A DNA stretch of 64,000 nucleotides from an uncultured delta proteobacterium (GTDB lineage: Bacteria; Desulfobacterota; Desulfobulbia; Desulfobulbales; Desulfurivibrionaceae), in NCBI GenBank assembly GCA_903869265.1, contig CAIPYE010000001.1, forward strand, positions 62,001-126,000. The letters run 5' to 3'. How positions within the stretch are numbered: the stretch's first letter is position 1; the number at the start of each line of letters is the position of its first letter. The notes beneath the pieces were generated by a model. It was not told the origin of the DNA. It worked only from the letters and a program-made list of their open reading frames with translations, and searched no databases. Position numbers and translations under genes: made by a program. Below are positions 1 to 9,925 of this stretch, one piece after another.

Positions 1-1193
1 GTGGAGGGCAGTTTTTTCTCGTAGTGGAGAAGAATTTTTTCCATGACACTGACCAGCCCCCGAGCCCCGGTGCGTTCCAGCTTGGCCAGCTTGGCTATCT
101 CTTGCAGCGCCGCGTCTTCAAACTGAAGATTGACGCCGTACACCCGAAAATCCTGTTTCTTGGTAACCACGATGGAGCTGTTGGGATTGGCCAGAATCTC
201 GTAAAAATCATCTTCACTCAGTTCATCGAGCACGGCGATAACCGGCAGCCGCCCAACGAACTCACTCTCAAAGCCAAACTCGACAAGATCCTCCGCCTTG
301 ACCTGCTTGAGAAATCGCCCGGCTGTTTTCACCGAGGAGACAGAACTTTCAAAGCCCATGGATTGCTGCTGCACCCGCTTCTTGATGATATCTTCAAGCC
401 CAGCAAAGGCGCCGCTCATGATGAAGAGGATGTTCTTGGTATTGACCAGACGCCGCTCTCTCTTGCCCGTTGCCCGATACTGCTCGATGGCCTCGATCTG
501 CGAGACCGGATCGTGGGCAACCTTGAGTTCGACCTCGGTTTCCTCCATGGGTTTGAGCAGGGCGCGCTGCACCCCGGTGCGGGAGACATCGGCCCCGATT
601 CTAAACGGGCTGGCGGCTATCTTGTCAATCTCATCCAGGTAGATAATGCCGTACTGGGCCCGTTCGATATCCCCGTTCGCCTCCCGGACCAGATCGCGGA
701 CCAGATCCTCCACGTCTCCGCCCACATAGCCGGTTTCGCTGAATTTGGTGGCGTCGCCCTTGATGAAGGGCACCCCGAGATGACGGGCGATGAGCTTTAT
801 AAGGAAGGTCTTGCCAACCCCGGTCGGCCCCATCAGCAGGACATTGCTCTTGATCTGCCCCATGCTGCGTCGTGCCTGCTTGGGCCTGGCCAAGGCATAG
901 CTGATCCGGTTGAAGTGGGTGCAGATCTTGGTGGCGAGAATGGCCTTGGCCTCATCCTGCCTCACCACATACTCGTCAAGATAGGCGATAAGCTCTTCCG
1001 GGGTGGTGTCGAAATGAAAATCAGCCGCGCCGCCGATACCCGGCTGCCCCGCTTCGCTCTCCTCGCCCTGGCCCATGGGCAACAGGCCGCTTGAGATGAT
1101 CTTCACCTTCTGCCCGTATTTTTTCGTGAGATACTCCCCGATCTCCTTTTCCAGCGCCTTCTGGTCGGGAAGACTGGTTTCGTGTTCGCTCAT
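1..1193 (-). CDS. ClpX-like AAA+ ATPase without zinc finger (partial, C-terminus outside window)
   Basis: The reading frame is open from an ATG at 1193 to the left edge (397 residues visible). It aligns by eye with ClpX from about residue 60 on: Walker A GPTGVGKT near 122-129, a GYVGGDVEDL pore-loop region, Walker B IIYLDEIDK near 185 and an arginine-finger region GRLPVIAVLDEL. The first 60 residues have no CxxC pairs, so the N-terminal zinc-binding domain that ClpX uses for substrates and adaptors is missing. It sits downstream of an NtrX-type regulator, with no clpP nearby. A canonical zinc-finger ClpX lies at 53719-54984, so this is a second, divergent unfoldase. Whether it feeds ClpP is unknown; an IGF-type ClpP loop is not obvious in the visible part. 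Confidence 0.85.
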   Translation of the reverse strand, partial: MSEHETSLPDQKALEKEIGEYLTKKYGQKVKIISSGLLPMGQGEESEAGQPGIGGAADFHFDTTPEELIAYLDEYVVRQDEAKAILATKICTHFNRISYALARPKQARRSMGQIKSNVLLMGPTGVGKTFLIKLIARHLGVPFIKGDATKFSETGYVGGDVEDLVRDLVREANGDIERAQYGIIYLDEIDKIAASPFRIGADVSRTGVQRALLKPMEETEVELKVAHDPVSQIEAIEQYRATGKRERRLVNTKNILFIMSGAFAGLEDIIKKRVQQQSMGFESSVSSVKTAGRFLKQVKAEDLVEFGFESEFVGRLPVIAVLDELSEDDFYEILANPNSSIVVTKKQDFRVYGVNLQFEDAALQEIAKLAKLERTGARGLVSVMEKILLHYEKKLPS

Positions 1194-1228
1194 GGCATCC
1201 TCTCCTCAAATCTCGAAAAAATCAGCAG

Positions 1229-2599
1229 CTAGTCTTCGTCCAAGGACAATGACTTCATCTTCCTATGGAGATGACTCCGCTCCAGACCTATTTGTTCCGC
1301 GGTCTGGGAAATATTCCCGTCATTGCCTGCAAGCCGGGCCTTGAGAAAGTCCCGTTCAAAAATCTTCTTGGCCTCTTTATAGTTGAGGGTGTGGTACAGC
1401 GCCTCCAAACCGGCAGTCGATGGCGCAACATCTGCCGGAGCAATGCCGAGCAGTTGCCAGACCAAGGGTTCGTCCACCGTTTCCGTAGGGCACATAATCA
1501 TGACCCGCTCCACAAAGTTGCGCAATTCCCGAATATTACCCGGCCACCCATGCTGCATCATGGCCTGTAGTGCCCCTTGGCTGAACACCTTTTCCCCCAA
1601 CCCTTTTCTTGCGTTATCCGCCACAAAATCAGCGACCAGCAGAGGGATATCTTCCCGTCGTTCCCGAAGCGGCGGCACCTGAATAGGCACCACGTTGAGC
1701 CGATAATAGAGATCCGCCCGGAAGGTGCCGTTCTCGATCTCCTGCTCAAGATCCTTGTTGGTGGCGGCCAGGACCCGAACCTCGACCTGAATGGTTTTCG
1801 AGCCGCCCACCCGCTCAAATTTCTGTTCCTGCAGGATGCGCAGCACCTTGGCCTGGGTCTTGAGGCTCATATCGCCGATTTCATCCAGAAAGAGCGTGGT
1901 GCCGTCGGCCAGGTCGAACTTCCCCCGGCGGCTGGCCGTGGCTCCGGTGAACGAGCCCTTCTCATGACCGAACAGCTCGGACTCGATCAGCTCTTCCGGG
2001 ATGGCGGCACAGTTCAGCTCGATCATCGGCTTGGCCGCGTTCTTGGACAACCGGTGAATGCTCTGCGCCACCAGCTCCTTACCGGTGCCATGTTCCCCCC
2101 GAATCAAAACCCAGGCCTCGGTTGGAGCCACTCGCTCCACCAGTTGCTTGAGTTCCGCCATGGCCGGAGAGGTACCGGTAAGCTGACTGGCGCGCTGGGT
2201 CTGCTGACGCAGGATCAGGTTCTCTTTCTTGAGTCGGGCAAGATCCAGAGCGTTGTTGATGGAAAGGATGATCTTATCGTAGGACGGCGGTTTTTCGATG
2301 AAATCATAGGCCCCCATCTTGGTGGCCTGCACTGCGGTTTCGATGGTGCCATGCCCGGAGATCATGATCACCGGCAACTCGGCCTGGGACTCCTTGATTT
2401 TTTTCAGCACCTCCAGGCCGTCCAGCCCCGGCATCCAGATGTCGAGCAAAACCAGATCGACCCGCTCCTCCTCCAGCAAGGCAAGCCCCTGTTGCCCATC
2501 ATCGGCGGAAAGCGCATGAAACCCTTCGTCCGACAGGATGCCGGACAGGGACTCGCGAATACTCGCTTCATCGTCAATTATAAGGATTGTCTTTGCCAT
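1229..2599 (-). CDS. NtrX-type sigma-54-dependent response regulator
   Basis: 456 residues with the three domains of an NtrC-family activator. The receiver domain (about 1-120) has phosphoacceptor Asp53 in LLDIWMPG. The AAA+ domain has Walker A GEHGTGKE (168-175) and the sigma-54 contact loop GSFTGA (215-220). A C-terminal helix-turn-helix begins at NISQTAEQIGL. It activates sigma-54 promoters after phosphorylation by a partner kinase. The partner is most likely the NtrY-like kinase encoded upstream in the same direction. NtrX is the best family match because of the pairing with a multi-TM NtrY-like kinase and a DUF4390 gene, but target genes cannot be read from this sequence. Confidence 0.9.
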   Translation of the reverse strand: MAKTILIIDDEASIRESLSGILSDEGFHALSADDGQQGLALLEEERVDLVLLDIWMPGLDGLEVLKKIKESQAELPVIMISGHGTIETAVQATKMGAYDFIEKPPSYDKIILSINNALDLARLKKENLILRQQTQRASQLTGTSPAMAELKQLVERVAPTEAWVLIRGEHGTGKELVAQSIHRLSKNAAKPMIELNCAAIPEELIESELFGHEKGSFTGATASRRGKFDLADGTTLFLDEIGDMSLKTQAKVLRILQEQKFERVGGSKTIQVEVRVLAATNKDLEQEIENGTFRADLYYRLNVVPIQVPPLRERREDIPLLVADFVADNARKGLGEKVFSQGALQAMMQHGWPGNIRELRNFVERVMIMCPTETVDEPLVWQLLGIAPADVAPSTAGLEALYHTLNYKEAKKIFERDFLKARLAGNDGNISQTAEQIGLERSHLHRKMKSLSLDED

Positions 2600-2600
2600 C

Positions 2601-2654
2601 GCCGTTTCACTGCTGCCGTTTCACTGCCGCCGCATGCGCTGCTGCCGTTTCACT
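2601..2654. repeat. Three copies of an 11-bp repeat between ntrX-like and ntrY-like genes
   Basis: GCCGTTTCACT occurs at 2601-2611, 2615-2625 and 2644-2654. The unit fills half of the 113-bp gap between the kinase and regulator genes and reaches to the regulator start codon. I see no hairpin with a T-run here. It could be slipped-strand duplication or a protein-binding array. Confidence 0.7.
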
Positions 2655-2712
2655 AAAATTTTTCTGCCAGTATCCAATATACCATGCCCTGCCAGACAGG
2701 CGACACGGTTTT

Positions 2713-4947
2713 CTAGCCATTGTCCAGAGGCAATTCGACAATGAACCGGGCGCCCCGGGGCTCGTTGTCCTTAACCCGGATATAGCCGTGATGATCCGCC
2801 ACCACCGTGCTGGCAATGGCCAACCCCAAGCCAGTTCCGGTTTTTTTCCGCGAAAAATAGGGTTCAAAGAGACGCGGCTTATCCTCATCGCTGACCCCGG
2901 AGCCGTTGTCCCGCACCTCAAATCTAACCACATTGCGCTCCGGCTCGCAGGCAAGAACAATCTCGATTACCCCGGCTGCGACCGTGGCAGCCACGGCATT
3001 ATTGAGCAGGTTGATGAGCACCCGCTTCATCTGCTTGGTATCAAAGGCGAATTGGGGAATCGGCCCCTCCACCCGCAACCTGAATTGCCTGTCCTTATGG
3101 GCCTCTTGATAGAGAATGAAGGCCTCGTTGGCCATTTCGGCAAGACTGCCCATGGTTTTATGCACCGCAGGCATCCGGGCGAAGTTGGAAAATTCGCTGA
3201 CCAATTTTTTCAGCTCGTCCACCTGATTGACGATGGTTTTGGTGCAGATATCAAAAACCTCCTGATCCCCGGACAGCCGGTCGAGGTATCTCTTGCGGAG
3301 CCGTTGGGCGGAAAGTTGGATCGGGGTCAGGGGATTTTTCACCTCATGGGCGATGCGCCGCGCCACTTCACGCCAGGCCGCCATCCGCTGCGCTTTTTCC
3401 AGCTCGGTGAGGTTGTCAAAAACCAGAACCACGCCAAGGGAGTGATTATTCTCATCTTCCAGCCGGGTTATGTTCACCCGCAGCGAAAAGGTGTCATCCC
3501 CCACCGTGAGGCGCAGCGGCCTTTCCAAGGATGACTTGCCGCTGCGAGAAAGCTCAGCGAGAAACCCTTCCAGAACAGTTCGGTGTTCCGGCCGGAGAAC
3601 CGCGTGATACTCCTTGCCCTCAAAGGCCCGGCGGTCGATGCGGAGTAGTTCCTCGGCAAACCGGTTGATCGTGGTGATCCTCCCCTGTTCATCCAGCGAG
3701 ATAACCCCGGCCGCCACATTTTGCAGGACGATCTCCATGTAGCGCCGCCTGGTCTCGGCATCGAGTTGTCCTTGGCGCAGGGCACCATTTGCCTCTTCCA
3801 GCTGCTTTTTGCTGGCAGAAAGATCGCTGGTCATCCGGTTGAAGGAATCAACCAGGGTTCCCATCTCGTCGCCGGAGGTCTTTTCCAGGACAAAATCCAG
3901 CTCCCCCTCGGCCACCCGCCGCGTCGCCTCGGCCAACCGGTCGATGGGTCCGGTCAAACCGCCTGCCACATAAAAAGCGAACCAGATCGCGCAAAACACG
4001 ATCAACAGGGTGACGATCAACAGCATGACCAGCAGGGTGGTTTTAATCGGGGCCTTGAGGATCATCAACTGCTTGTAGCCCTCATACCCTTTGGAAATGG
4101 TCTGCATCCGCCTGACCCGCTCCAGAGGGATGAGCAGGGAGACAACCAACGCCCCCTGCCGGGCCTCCGCGCCGCCGATGCGCACCGAGCTCACCCCGCG
4201 CACCAACTCCCCTGTCGCCACCGGCTGGATGGCCATCCGCTCCTGCTTGTCGGCATACGCGTTGCGGATCATGTCCAACGGAATTTCCGGAACACCGTCG
4301 CTTACAATCTCAGGCCTGTAAGCCCTGGCCAGCACCTCCCGTTGCCCGGAGATCAACTCGATCCCGGCCAGGCCATGGCTCTTGATGATCTCTTGCAGCA
4401 AAGAGGTCAGGCTTTCCCCGGCAATATCCCCGTAGCGTTTCGACTCCAACCGTTCCGCGATCAGACGGGCCTGGCGGTCAACCTGATCTTGCGCTTCCTG
4501 GTAGGTATTCTTGGCAACGGAGATCGATTCCTCAAGGGATTGGGCAACATTGATGTTGAACCAGTAGTCCATGCTGGTGGAGACAAACTGCAAAGCGATG
4601 AAAAAAAGCAGCCCGGTGGGGAAAAAGGACATGGAAACAAAGGCGATCACCAGCTTGGAGCGCAGCTTTGTCCCCAGGAAACGGCGCCGCCGCTCAAAAA
4701 CAAGCTGCGCCAGATTGCGGAGAACCAGAAACACCATCAACAGCAGCAGCAGGACATTGAAGTTGATGAGCACGAAGACCAGGACATTGCCGCTGACCGG
4801 AAAGGGAATGACACCCAACTGCACGATCCTGGTTTCAAAATAGGTCAGCAGAGGGATCAGAACAAGACAGGCAAGGATGATCAGGCGGATGCGCTTTTTG
4901 CGGCGCTGCCGGTCTTTCCTGAGATCATCCTCCTGGGTGGCATCCAT
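2713..4947 (-). CDS. NtrY-like membrane sensor histidine kinase
   Basis: 744 residues. Three N-terminal hydrophobic segments (about 20-40, 53-78, 98-122) are followed by a non-cytoplasmic sensor region and a fourth TM segment near 300. Then come a HAMP linker, a PAS domain (starting around LQNVAAGVISLDEQG), a HisKA H-box IAHEVKNPLTPIQLS and a HATPase_c domain with N-box INLLNNAVAA and G-boxes DNGSGV and GTGLGLAIAS. This is the usual NtrY architecture: autophosphorylation on the H-box His and transfer to the NtrX-type regulator 113 bp downstream. The signal sensed is not evident. DUF4390 lies immediately upstream, as it commonly does beside NtrY in Proteobacteria. Confidence 0.9.
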   Translation of the reverse strand: MDATQEDDLRKDRQRRKKRIRLIILACLVLIPLLTYFETRIVQLGVIPFPVSGNVLVFVLINFNVLLLLLMVFLVLRNLAQLVFERRRRFLGTKLRSKLVIAFVSMSFFPTGLLFFIALQFVSTSMDYWFNINVAQSLEESISVAKNTYQEAQDQVDRQARLIAERLESKRYGDIAGESLTSLLQEIIKSHGLAGIELISGQREVLARAYRPEIVSDGVPEIPLDMIRNAYADKQERMAIQPVATGELVRGVSSVRIGGAEARQGALVVSLLIPLERVRRMQTISKGYEGYKQLMILKAPIKTTLLVMLLIVTLLIVFCAIWFAFYVAGGLTGPIDRLAEATRRVAEGELDFVLEKTSGDEMGTLVDSFNRMTSDLSASKKQLEEANGALRQGQLDAETRRRYMEIVLQNVAAGVISLDEQGRITTINRFAEELLRIDRRAFEGKEYHAVLRPEHRTVLEGFLAELSRSGKSSLERPLRLTVGDDTFSLRVNITRLEDENNHSLGVVLVFDNLTELEKAQRMAAWREVARRIAHEVKNPLTPIQLSAQRLRKRYLDRLSGDQEVFDICTKTIVNQVDELKKLVSEFSNFARMPAVHKTMGSLAEMANEAFILYQEAHKDRQFRLRVEGPIPQFAFDTKQMKRVLINLLNNAVAATVAAGVIEIVLACEPERNVVRFEVRDNGSGVSDEDKPRLFEPYFSRKKTGTGLGLAIASTVVADHHGYIRVKDNEPRGARFIVELPLDNG

Positions 4948-5066
4948 GCTAAGCCGTCATCGCAAGATAATCTTGCCTTCTGATTTGCAAAAACGGCAGC
5001 AGTGATAACGGCGTAAAAAGCCGTAACGGAATAGTTGGACCATCAGCTTTCATTCTGTAACGGCTC

Positions 5067-5654
5067 CTAATACCTGAACTCCACCGTGTACCACTCGGTT
5101 TCAAAATCCCAGAGGCTCCAGAAGGGGATCACATAGTGGGCATAAAGCGGCAGGGTCTTTTCCGCAAGCTTGGCTTTAACCCGGAGCAGATACCCCGCCT
5201 CCGGCACCAGAACCTTCAACGGCGACACCGGAGGACCATTGAGCTGGGCCATGGCTTTTTTCGCCTCAACCAGGGATTTGGTGCGCAATGTCTGGCCAGC
5301 TTGTTCCGAACGGACAATGCTGTACTCCTCTTTCAGGGTGTCATAGCTCAGGGTATGTTCAAAGCGCAGGGAAACGAGTTCCTGATTCATCCAGGTGTTT
5401 CTTTTTTTATCCAGCTTCACATAGAAATTGAAGGTCACGGGGATGCCATTTTTGATCCCCTCTTCCATCTGTTTGGTAAAAGCGTTGTTGACTGTCAAAA
5501 ACAGAAGCAGATCCGTGCTGGAATTGGTGACAATCAACTCCTCGATGGTCGCATTCTGGGCGAGCGCGGACTGCCCGCCACCCCAAAAAAAGACCAGGAC
5601 AAGCAGAAAAGAAGGAAAAACGCGGAATTGTCGTCTATAAAATTGTATGCGCAT
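5067..5654 (-). CDS. DUF4390 family exported protein
   Basis: About 195 residues from ATG 5654 (an in-frame TTG lies two codons earlier; no strong Shine-Dalgarno is visible for either). A basic N-terminus and a hydrophobic stretch FPSFLLVLVFFWGG ending near ALAQ look like a signal peptide, so the protein is probably periplasmic. The mature part is beta-rich with a conserved-looking end WDFETEWYTVEFRY. The sequence and its place directly before an NtrY-like kinase match the DUF4390 family. The role is unknown; an accessory to the kinase's periplasmic sensor is a reasonable guess from linkage only. Confidence 0.75.
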   Translation of the reverse strand: MRIQFYRRQFRVFPSFLLVLVFFWGGGQSALAQNATIEELIVTNSSTDLLLFLTVNNAFTKQMEEGIKNGIPVTFNFYVKLDKKRNTWMNQELVSLRFEHTLSYDTLKEEYSIVRSEQAGQTLRTKSLVEAKKAMAQLNGPPVSPLKVLVPEAGYLLRVKAKLAEKTLPLYAHYVIPFWSLWDFETEWYTVEFRY

Positions 5655-5678
5655 AATCAATTATATTGGGATTGAGGC

Positions 5679-7350
5679 CTAACTGTCGAGGCTTGATTTC
5701 TGAATCTCAGACTGTACATGTTCCCATCTCCCCTGCCACTTTTTCAAGACCAAACTCCTGGCCCGGTCCAAAAATGGGCCAAAGGTTGCGGCATCACGGG
5801 CGCTTACGGCTACCGCCTCATGCAACCGCAGCTGTTCGGCAACAACCTCCGGCGCCACCAGATCAATCTTGTTAAAAACCTTGAGACAGGGAATACCCTC
5901 CAGCTCAAGCTCCCGCAACAAATCCTCCACCACCTGGATATGATCCCCGCAGCGCGGATTGCTGATATCAATCACATGCACCAACACGTCGGCCTCGTGC
6001 AGTTCCTCCAGAGTGGCCTTGAACGCCTTGAGCAACTCCTCTGGAAGATGGCGAATAGCCCACCGTGTCCGTGATTATAACCTCCACATCCTCGGGAAAC
6101 CGCAGCCGTCTACTGGTCGGGTCCAGGGTGGCGAACAGCTTGTCCTCCGCGACAATGGCGCTGTTGGTTAAAGTGTTGAGCAGGGTTGACTTCCCGGCAT
6201 TGGTATAGCCCACCAGCGAGAGAACCGGCAAGTCCTTTTTGCGACGCCGACTCCGCCGCTGCTCCCGCTCGCGGCTGACCTCCTTGAGTTTCTTGGCCAG
6301 CTTGCCCAACCGGTCGTTGATGCGGCGGCGGTCCACCTCCAGCCGGGTCTCACCGGGGCCGCGCCCACCGATGCCGCCGGTGAGCCGGGACAGGGCGTCA
6401 TCCCTGGTGGTCAGCCTGGGCAGCATGTATTTGAGCTGGGCCATCTCGATCTGCAGCTTGCCTTCCCGACTCAAGGCCCTTCTGGCAAAGATATCAAGGA
6501 TCAGCTGGGTCCGATCGATGACCCGCAGTTCGGTGTGGTCGGTTATGGACCGGACCTGGGAAGGATTCAGCTCTTGGTCGAAAATCAACAGATTGGCGTT
6601 GAGCCGCAGCGCGGTCAGCATGATCTCGCCGAGCTTGCCCTTACCCAAGATCAACCGGGGGTTGATCTTTTCCCGCCGCTGCACCACGGTGTCGAGGACA
6701 ATCACCTCGGCGGAGCGCGCCAGATCGACAAGTTCGTCCATGGACTCCTGGGCCTTACCCTTGGACAGCGGGGTCACACTGACCAAAATCGCCCGGTCCC
6801 GGCCAGAATCAATCTCCCGCACCGGACGGGCCTTGGCAAACTCATCCTCCAGGGCGGCAATGAGTTCCCGGCAAGAGTGTCCCTGCTGGCTGGGAATCTC
6901 CGGCTCCAGCAAGAGCCAGTTCTTCCCCTCCACCGTCTGGGGCACCAGATGGGCGGAGTAGAGCCGGGTTGCCACCCCCTGCTCCATCTTCACCACGGTC
7001 ATCATATCCAGCCGCAGGAAGAGCAGATCCATCAGATCATCTTCGCTGATGTCCTCGCCTGCAAGATGGGTATGCACGCAGCGCAACCCTTTGAGCCGCC
7101 CACCCGAAGCCCGGAATTGTTTGAGGGCCGGGATCATGATGGAGCGGTGATCCCCGACCATGACCGCCTCGACCAGCCCGGCCCGGCTGAGCAACACCCC
7201 CACCTGTCGCCCAAGCTCAAAGGCAACCGCGCAAATCTCTTTTGCCAGCTCCGGGCTGATGATCATATCAGGGTTGACCCGGCGGCTGGCAATGCGCTCA
7301 AGCCCTTTCATCTGGGCGGTTTTCAAGCCGCTGGTATTGCCGGTTATCAT
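5679..7350 (-). pseudogene. hflX: HflX ribosome-associated GTPase, reading frame broken near 6055
   Basis: HflX is a GTPase that splits stalled or hibernating 70S ribosomes. Codons from ATG 7350 encode the N-terminal HflX domain (VNPDMIISPELAKEICAVAF), the linker and the G domain with Walker A GYTNAGKST and switch II up to DTVGY, then leave the family sequence and stop at 5968. The rest of HflX (LPEELLKAFKATLEELHEAD onward) continues in another frame to the stop at 5679. The switch lies at 6053-6058, where the minus strand reads GGCTATTCGC. Two extra bases would restore GYIRHLPEELL, close to the usual DTVGFIRDLPEEL. I see no slippery heptamer for programmed shifting. It is either a 2-nt deletion or a sequence error. 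The gene begins 2 bp after selB. Confidence 0.85.
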
Positions 7351-7352
7351 GC

Positions 7353-9272
7353 CTATGACTGCCGCTCCCGCAACAGACGCCGGTCGCCAACCCGGATAGT
7401 CACCTTGATTTTATCAAAATACTCCAGCAGGGGGATGGAAAATTTTCTGGTCAGGCCGGTGAGATTTTTAAAGCGCGGCGCGTCGATCTCCCCATCTTTT
7501 TTGATGAAAGCCACAATCTGTTCCTGCAAGGTTGCTATAGCCCGGGTCTGGAAATAGAGATCCTCGCTGATCTTGACCAAAACCTGCTCGCGGACCAGCA
7601 ACTCGAGAACCTCGCGGACCAGGGGGGCGGGATACTTGGCAAACCGTTCCTGCACCTCCCGCACGGTGGGCGGCGTCAGTCCGGCCTCCCCGTAAAAACC
7701 CTCCATTTCAGCACGGATGCTTTTGGCATCCGTTTTGAGCGATACCTGATGGCTGGTCAGCCTGACCGTTGCTTCATCGACGACAATTGCCCCCTGTTTA
7801 ACCAAGGTATTGAGCAGCAGCTGAAAAAACCGCTGATCCAAGTCGCCGTGCAGCCGGGAACGCAGCTCCTCCTTGGACAACCCCGGCTTCATCGAATTGT
7901 CCCGGTGAAAATCAGCCAGAATCTTGGTCAACGATGCGCCCATACCCTCGAAGGTTTCCGCCGCGACCATGCGCTGCCGGTCCGAATCGACCATGATAAT
8001 TTTTCGGCTGGAGATGGGGGTGTCAAGCAGCTTCCTAAAACGCTTGCCGAACTGGCCCATCTTGACGCAGAGCGCCTCGAAGGTGAGCCCGGCAACCCCG
8101 GCCTCCCGCAGATGCAACAGCGAGACATCCTCGGCAGAGCCCTCCTGATACAGGGCGAAAACCTGGCTGTTCGCCTCCTTAAACCGCCGCCGTTTGGGCG
8201 GAGAACCGTTCCAGATACCGCCGCCGCCGATGGTGGCAACGGGCGAGTAGCTTCGCACCACATAGCGGTCCCCGGGCCAGGCGCCGAACGGCTCCTCCAG
8301 CAATATTTGCACGTTTGCCCGGCTGCCAGGGGAAAGCTCTTCATCCTCCAGCAGCGCGATACGGCCCATGATCTCGGCGGTACCGATGTGCACCCGCACC
8401 CGGCTTCTGTTCTTGAGGGGCTTGGCGTTACCGGAAAGATAGAAAAAATCGGCGTCCAGCAGAAAGGAGGGCGCGAGGGTTCCTGGAGTGGCGAGCATGT
8501 TGCCCCGGGCAATCATCTCGGTGTCCAGACCCTGGATGTTGATGGCAGTGCGCTTGCCCGCCTCGACCAGCTCCACATCCTGGCCATGCACCTGGATGCC
8601 GCGAATCTTGGCGGTATGGCCCTGAGGATAGACGGTGATGTCCTCGCCCACCCCGATTCGGCCTGAAATGGAGGTGCCGGTGACCACCACCCCGAACCCC
8701 TTCATGCTGAACACCCGGTCCACCGGCAACCGAAACGGGCCATGGGCTTCGGAAAACTCGCTGGTCCGCACCAGGGTGTCCAGCACCTCCCGGACCTCGT
8801 CCAGCCCCTCGCCGGTGGTGGAGGAAACCGCGACCATGGGTGCGTCTTCCAAAAAGCTGCCGGCCAGGAACTGACGCACATCCTCTTGCACCAGCGCCAG
8901 CCACTCCGCATCCACCATATCCTTCTTGGTGAGGATCACCAACCCCCGCTTCACCCCGAGCAGTCGGCAAATCTCGAAATGCTCCCTGGTTTGGGGCATG
9001 ATCCCCTCGTCCGCCGCAATGACAAAGGCGAGCAGATCGATGCCCGTGGCTCCGGCCACCATGTTTTTCACGAAACGTTCGTGGCCGGGAACATCGATGA
9101 TGCCGAGGCGATGGCCGCAGGGCAGATCAAGAAAGGCAAAGCCAAGCTCGATGGTGATGCCCCGCTTTTTCTCCTCCTTGAGCCGGTCGGTGTCAATGCC
9201 GGTGAGGGCCTTGACCAAACTGGTCTTACCGTGATCCACATGGCCAGCCGTGCCGAGAACAATCTCCCGCAT
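7353..9272 (-). CDS. selB: Selenocysteine-specific translation elongation factor SelB
   Basis: SelB is the EF-Tu paralogue that delivers selenocysteinyl-tRNA to UGA codons followed by a SECIS hairpin. The 639-residue protein starts with G1 [10 protein letters not shown] (residues 10-19), followed by switch [12 protein letters not shown]3 DVPGHE and G4 TKKD. Then come EF-Tu-like beta-barrel domains and, from about residue 380, the winged-helix repeats ([32 protein letters not shown]) that bind SECIS RNA. Length is normal. It shows that the organism uses selenocysteine, which supports the UGA reading of the HesB-like gene at 17583-17930. No selA, selD or tRNA-Sec is in the window. It heads the selB-hflX-DUF4390-ntrY-ntrX gene series. 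Confidence 0.96.
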   Translation of the reverse strand: MREIVLGTAGHVDHGKTSLVKALTGIDTDRLKEEKKRGITIELGFAFLDLPCGHRLGIIDVPGHERFVKNMVAGATGIDLLAFVIAADEGIMPQTREHFEICRLLGVKRGLVILTKKDMVDAEWLALVQEDVRQFLAGSFLEDAPMVAVSSTTGEGLDEVREVLDTLVRTSEFSEAHGPFRLPVDRVFSMKGFGVVVTGTSISGRIGVGEDITVYPQGHTAKIRGIQVHGQDVELVEAGKRTAINIQGLDTEMIARGNMLATPGTLAPSFLLDADFFYLSGNAKPLKNRSRVRVHIGTAEIMGRIALLEDEELSPGSRANVQILLEEPFGAWPGDRYVVRSYSPVATIGGGGIWNGSPPKRRRFKEANSQVFALYQEGSAEDVSLLHLREAGVAGLTFEALCVKMGQFGKRFRKLLDTPISSRKIIMVDSDRQRMVAAETFEGMGASLTKILADFHRDNSMKPGLSKEELRSRLHGDLDQRFFQLLLNTLVKQGAIVVDEATVRLTSHQVSLKTDAKSIRAEMEGFYGEAGLTPPTVREVQERFAKYPAPLVREVLELLVREQVLVKISEDLYFQTRAIATLQEQIVAFIKKDGEIDAPRFKNLTGLTRKFSIPLLEYFDKIKVTIRVGDRRLLRERQS

Positions 9273-9275
9273 CTG

Positions 9276-9914
9276 CTACCAGTTCCCTTTCAGGTACGGG
9301 TTGTTGCGAGCCTCATCGCCCACGGTGGATCTGGCCCCGCCATAGCCATGCCCAGGCCAGACCACAGTCTCCGCAGGCAGGGTCAGAATCTTTTCGTTGA
9401 TGGCAGCAAGCATCTGTTTGCTGTCGCCGCCGGGAAAATCGGTGCGCCCAAGTCCTTCGACAAACAGAGTGTCGCCGGTGAAAAGATGGGGAGCACCATA
9501 GAGACAGATTCCGCCCGGAGTATGTCCAGGGGTATGGAGAACCGTAAGGATGAGCTTGCCGATGACGATCTTCTCGCCATCGGTTACGGTCCGGTTCACC
9601 GGCGGCGAAGCAGGCAGGCCGAGCATGGAAAAATAGTCAATAACCTCCGGCCGGGCGAAAAACTCGGCATCCGCCGCGTGCATGACGATGGGCGCGCCGG
9701 TGGCCTTTTGGATCACCCCGTTGCCGCAGACGTGATCCGGATGGCCGTGGGTGCAGAGAATCGCCTCCACGCTCAGCCCCTCAGCCCGGCAGAAGCCGAG
9801 AATCTGCTCCTCGTTGCCGCCGGGATCAATGATTGCGCACTTCTTTGTTTCCTCGCAGCCCACCACATAGCAGCACACAGCCATGGAGCCCACGGTCAGC
9901 TGTTTTACGATCAT
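9276..9914 (-). CDS. MBL-fold metallo-hydrolase, glyoxalase II-like
   Basis: 212 residues with the metallo-beta-lactamase-fold metal ligands: THGHPDH (motif 2), HTPGHTPGG (motif 3), FTGDTLF with its Asp (motif 4) and PGHG near the C-terminus. This binuclear metal site is typical of short glyoxalase II/GloC-type thioester hydrolases. The start ATG at 9914 is 11 bp after the Mrp-type ATPase gene and its stop is 3 bp before selB, so the three are probably co-transcribed. The substrate (a thioester or persulfide) cannot be decided from sequence. Confidence 0.88.
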   Translation of the reverse strand: MIVKQLTVGSMAVCCYVVGCEETKKCAIIDPGGNEEQILGFCRAEGLSVEAILCTHGHPDHVCGNGVIQKATGAPIVMHAADAEFFARPEVIDYFSMLGLPASPPVNRTVTDGEKIVIGKLILTVLHTPGHTPGGICLYGAPHLFTGDTLFVEGLGRTDFPGGDSKQMLAAINEKILTLPAETVVWPGHGYGGARSTVGDEARNNPYLKGNW

Positions 9915-9925
9915 CTCCCGGACCC

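Noticed and set aside
24-1094. A long plus-strand frame opposite the ClpX-like gene
   Set aside because: It has no ribosome site or family resemblance; the minus strand encodes a clear AAA+ protein. The same holds for the other long antisense frames, for example opposite uvrD, ribBA and fabF, which arise from the high GC content.
5968-6060. Programmed ribosomal frameshift in hflX
   Set aside because: No slippery heptamer or following stem-loop was visible at the switch point, and HflX is not known to use frameshifting. A deletion or sequence error is simpler.
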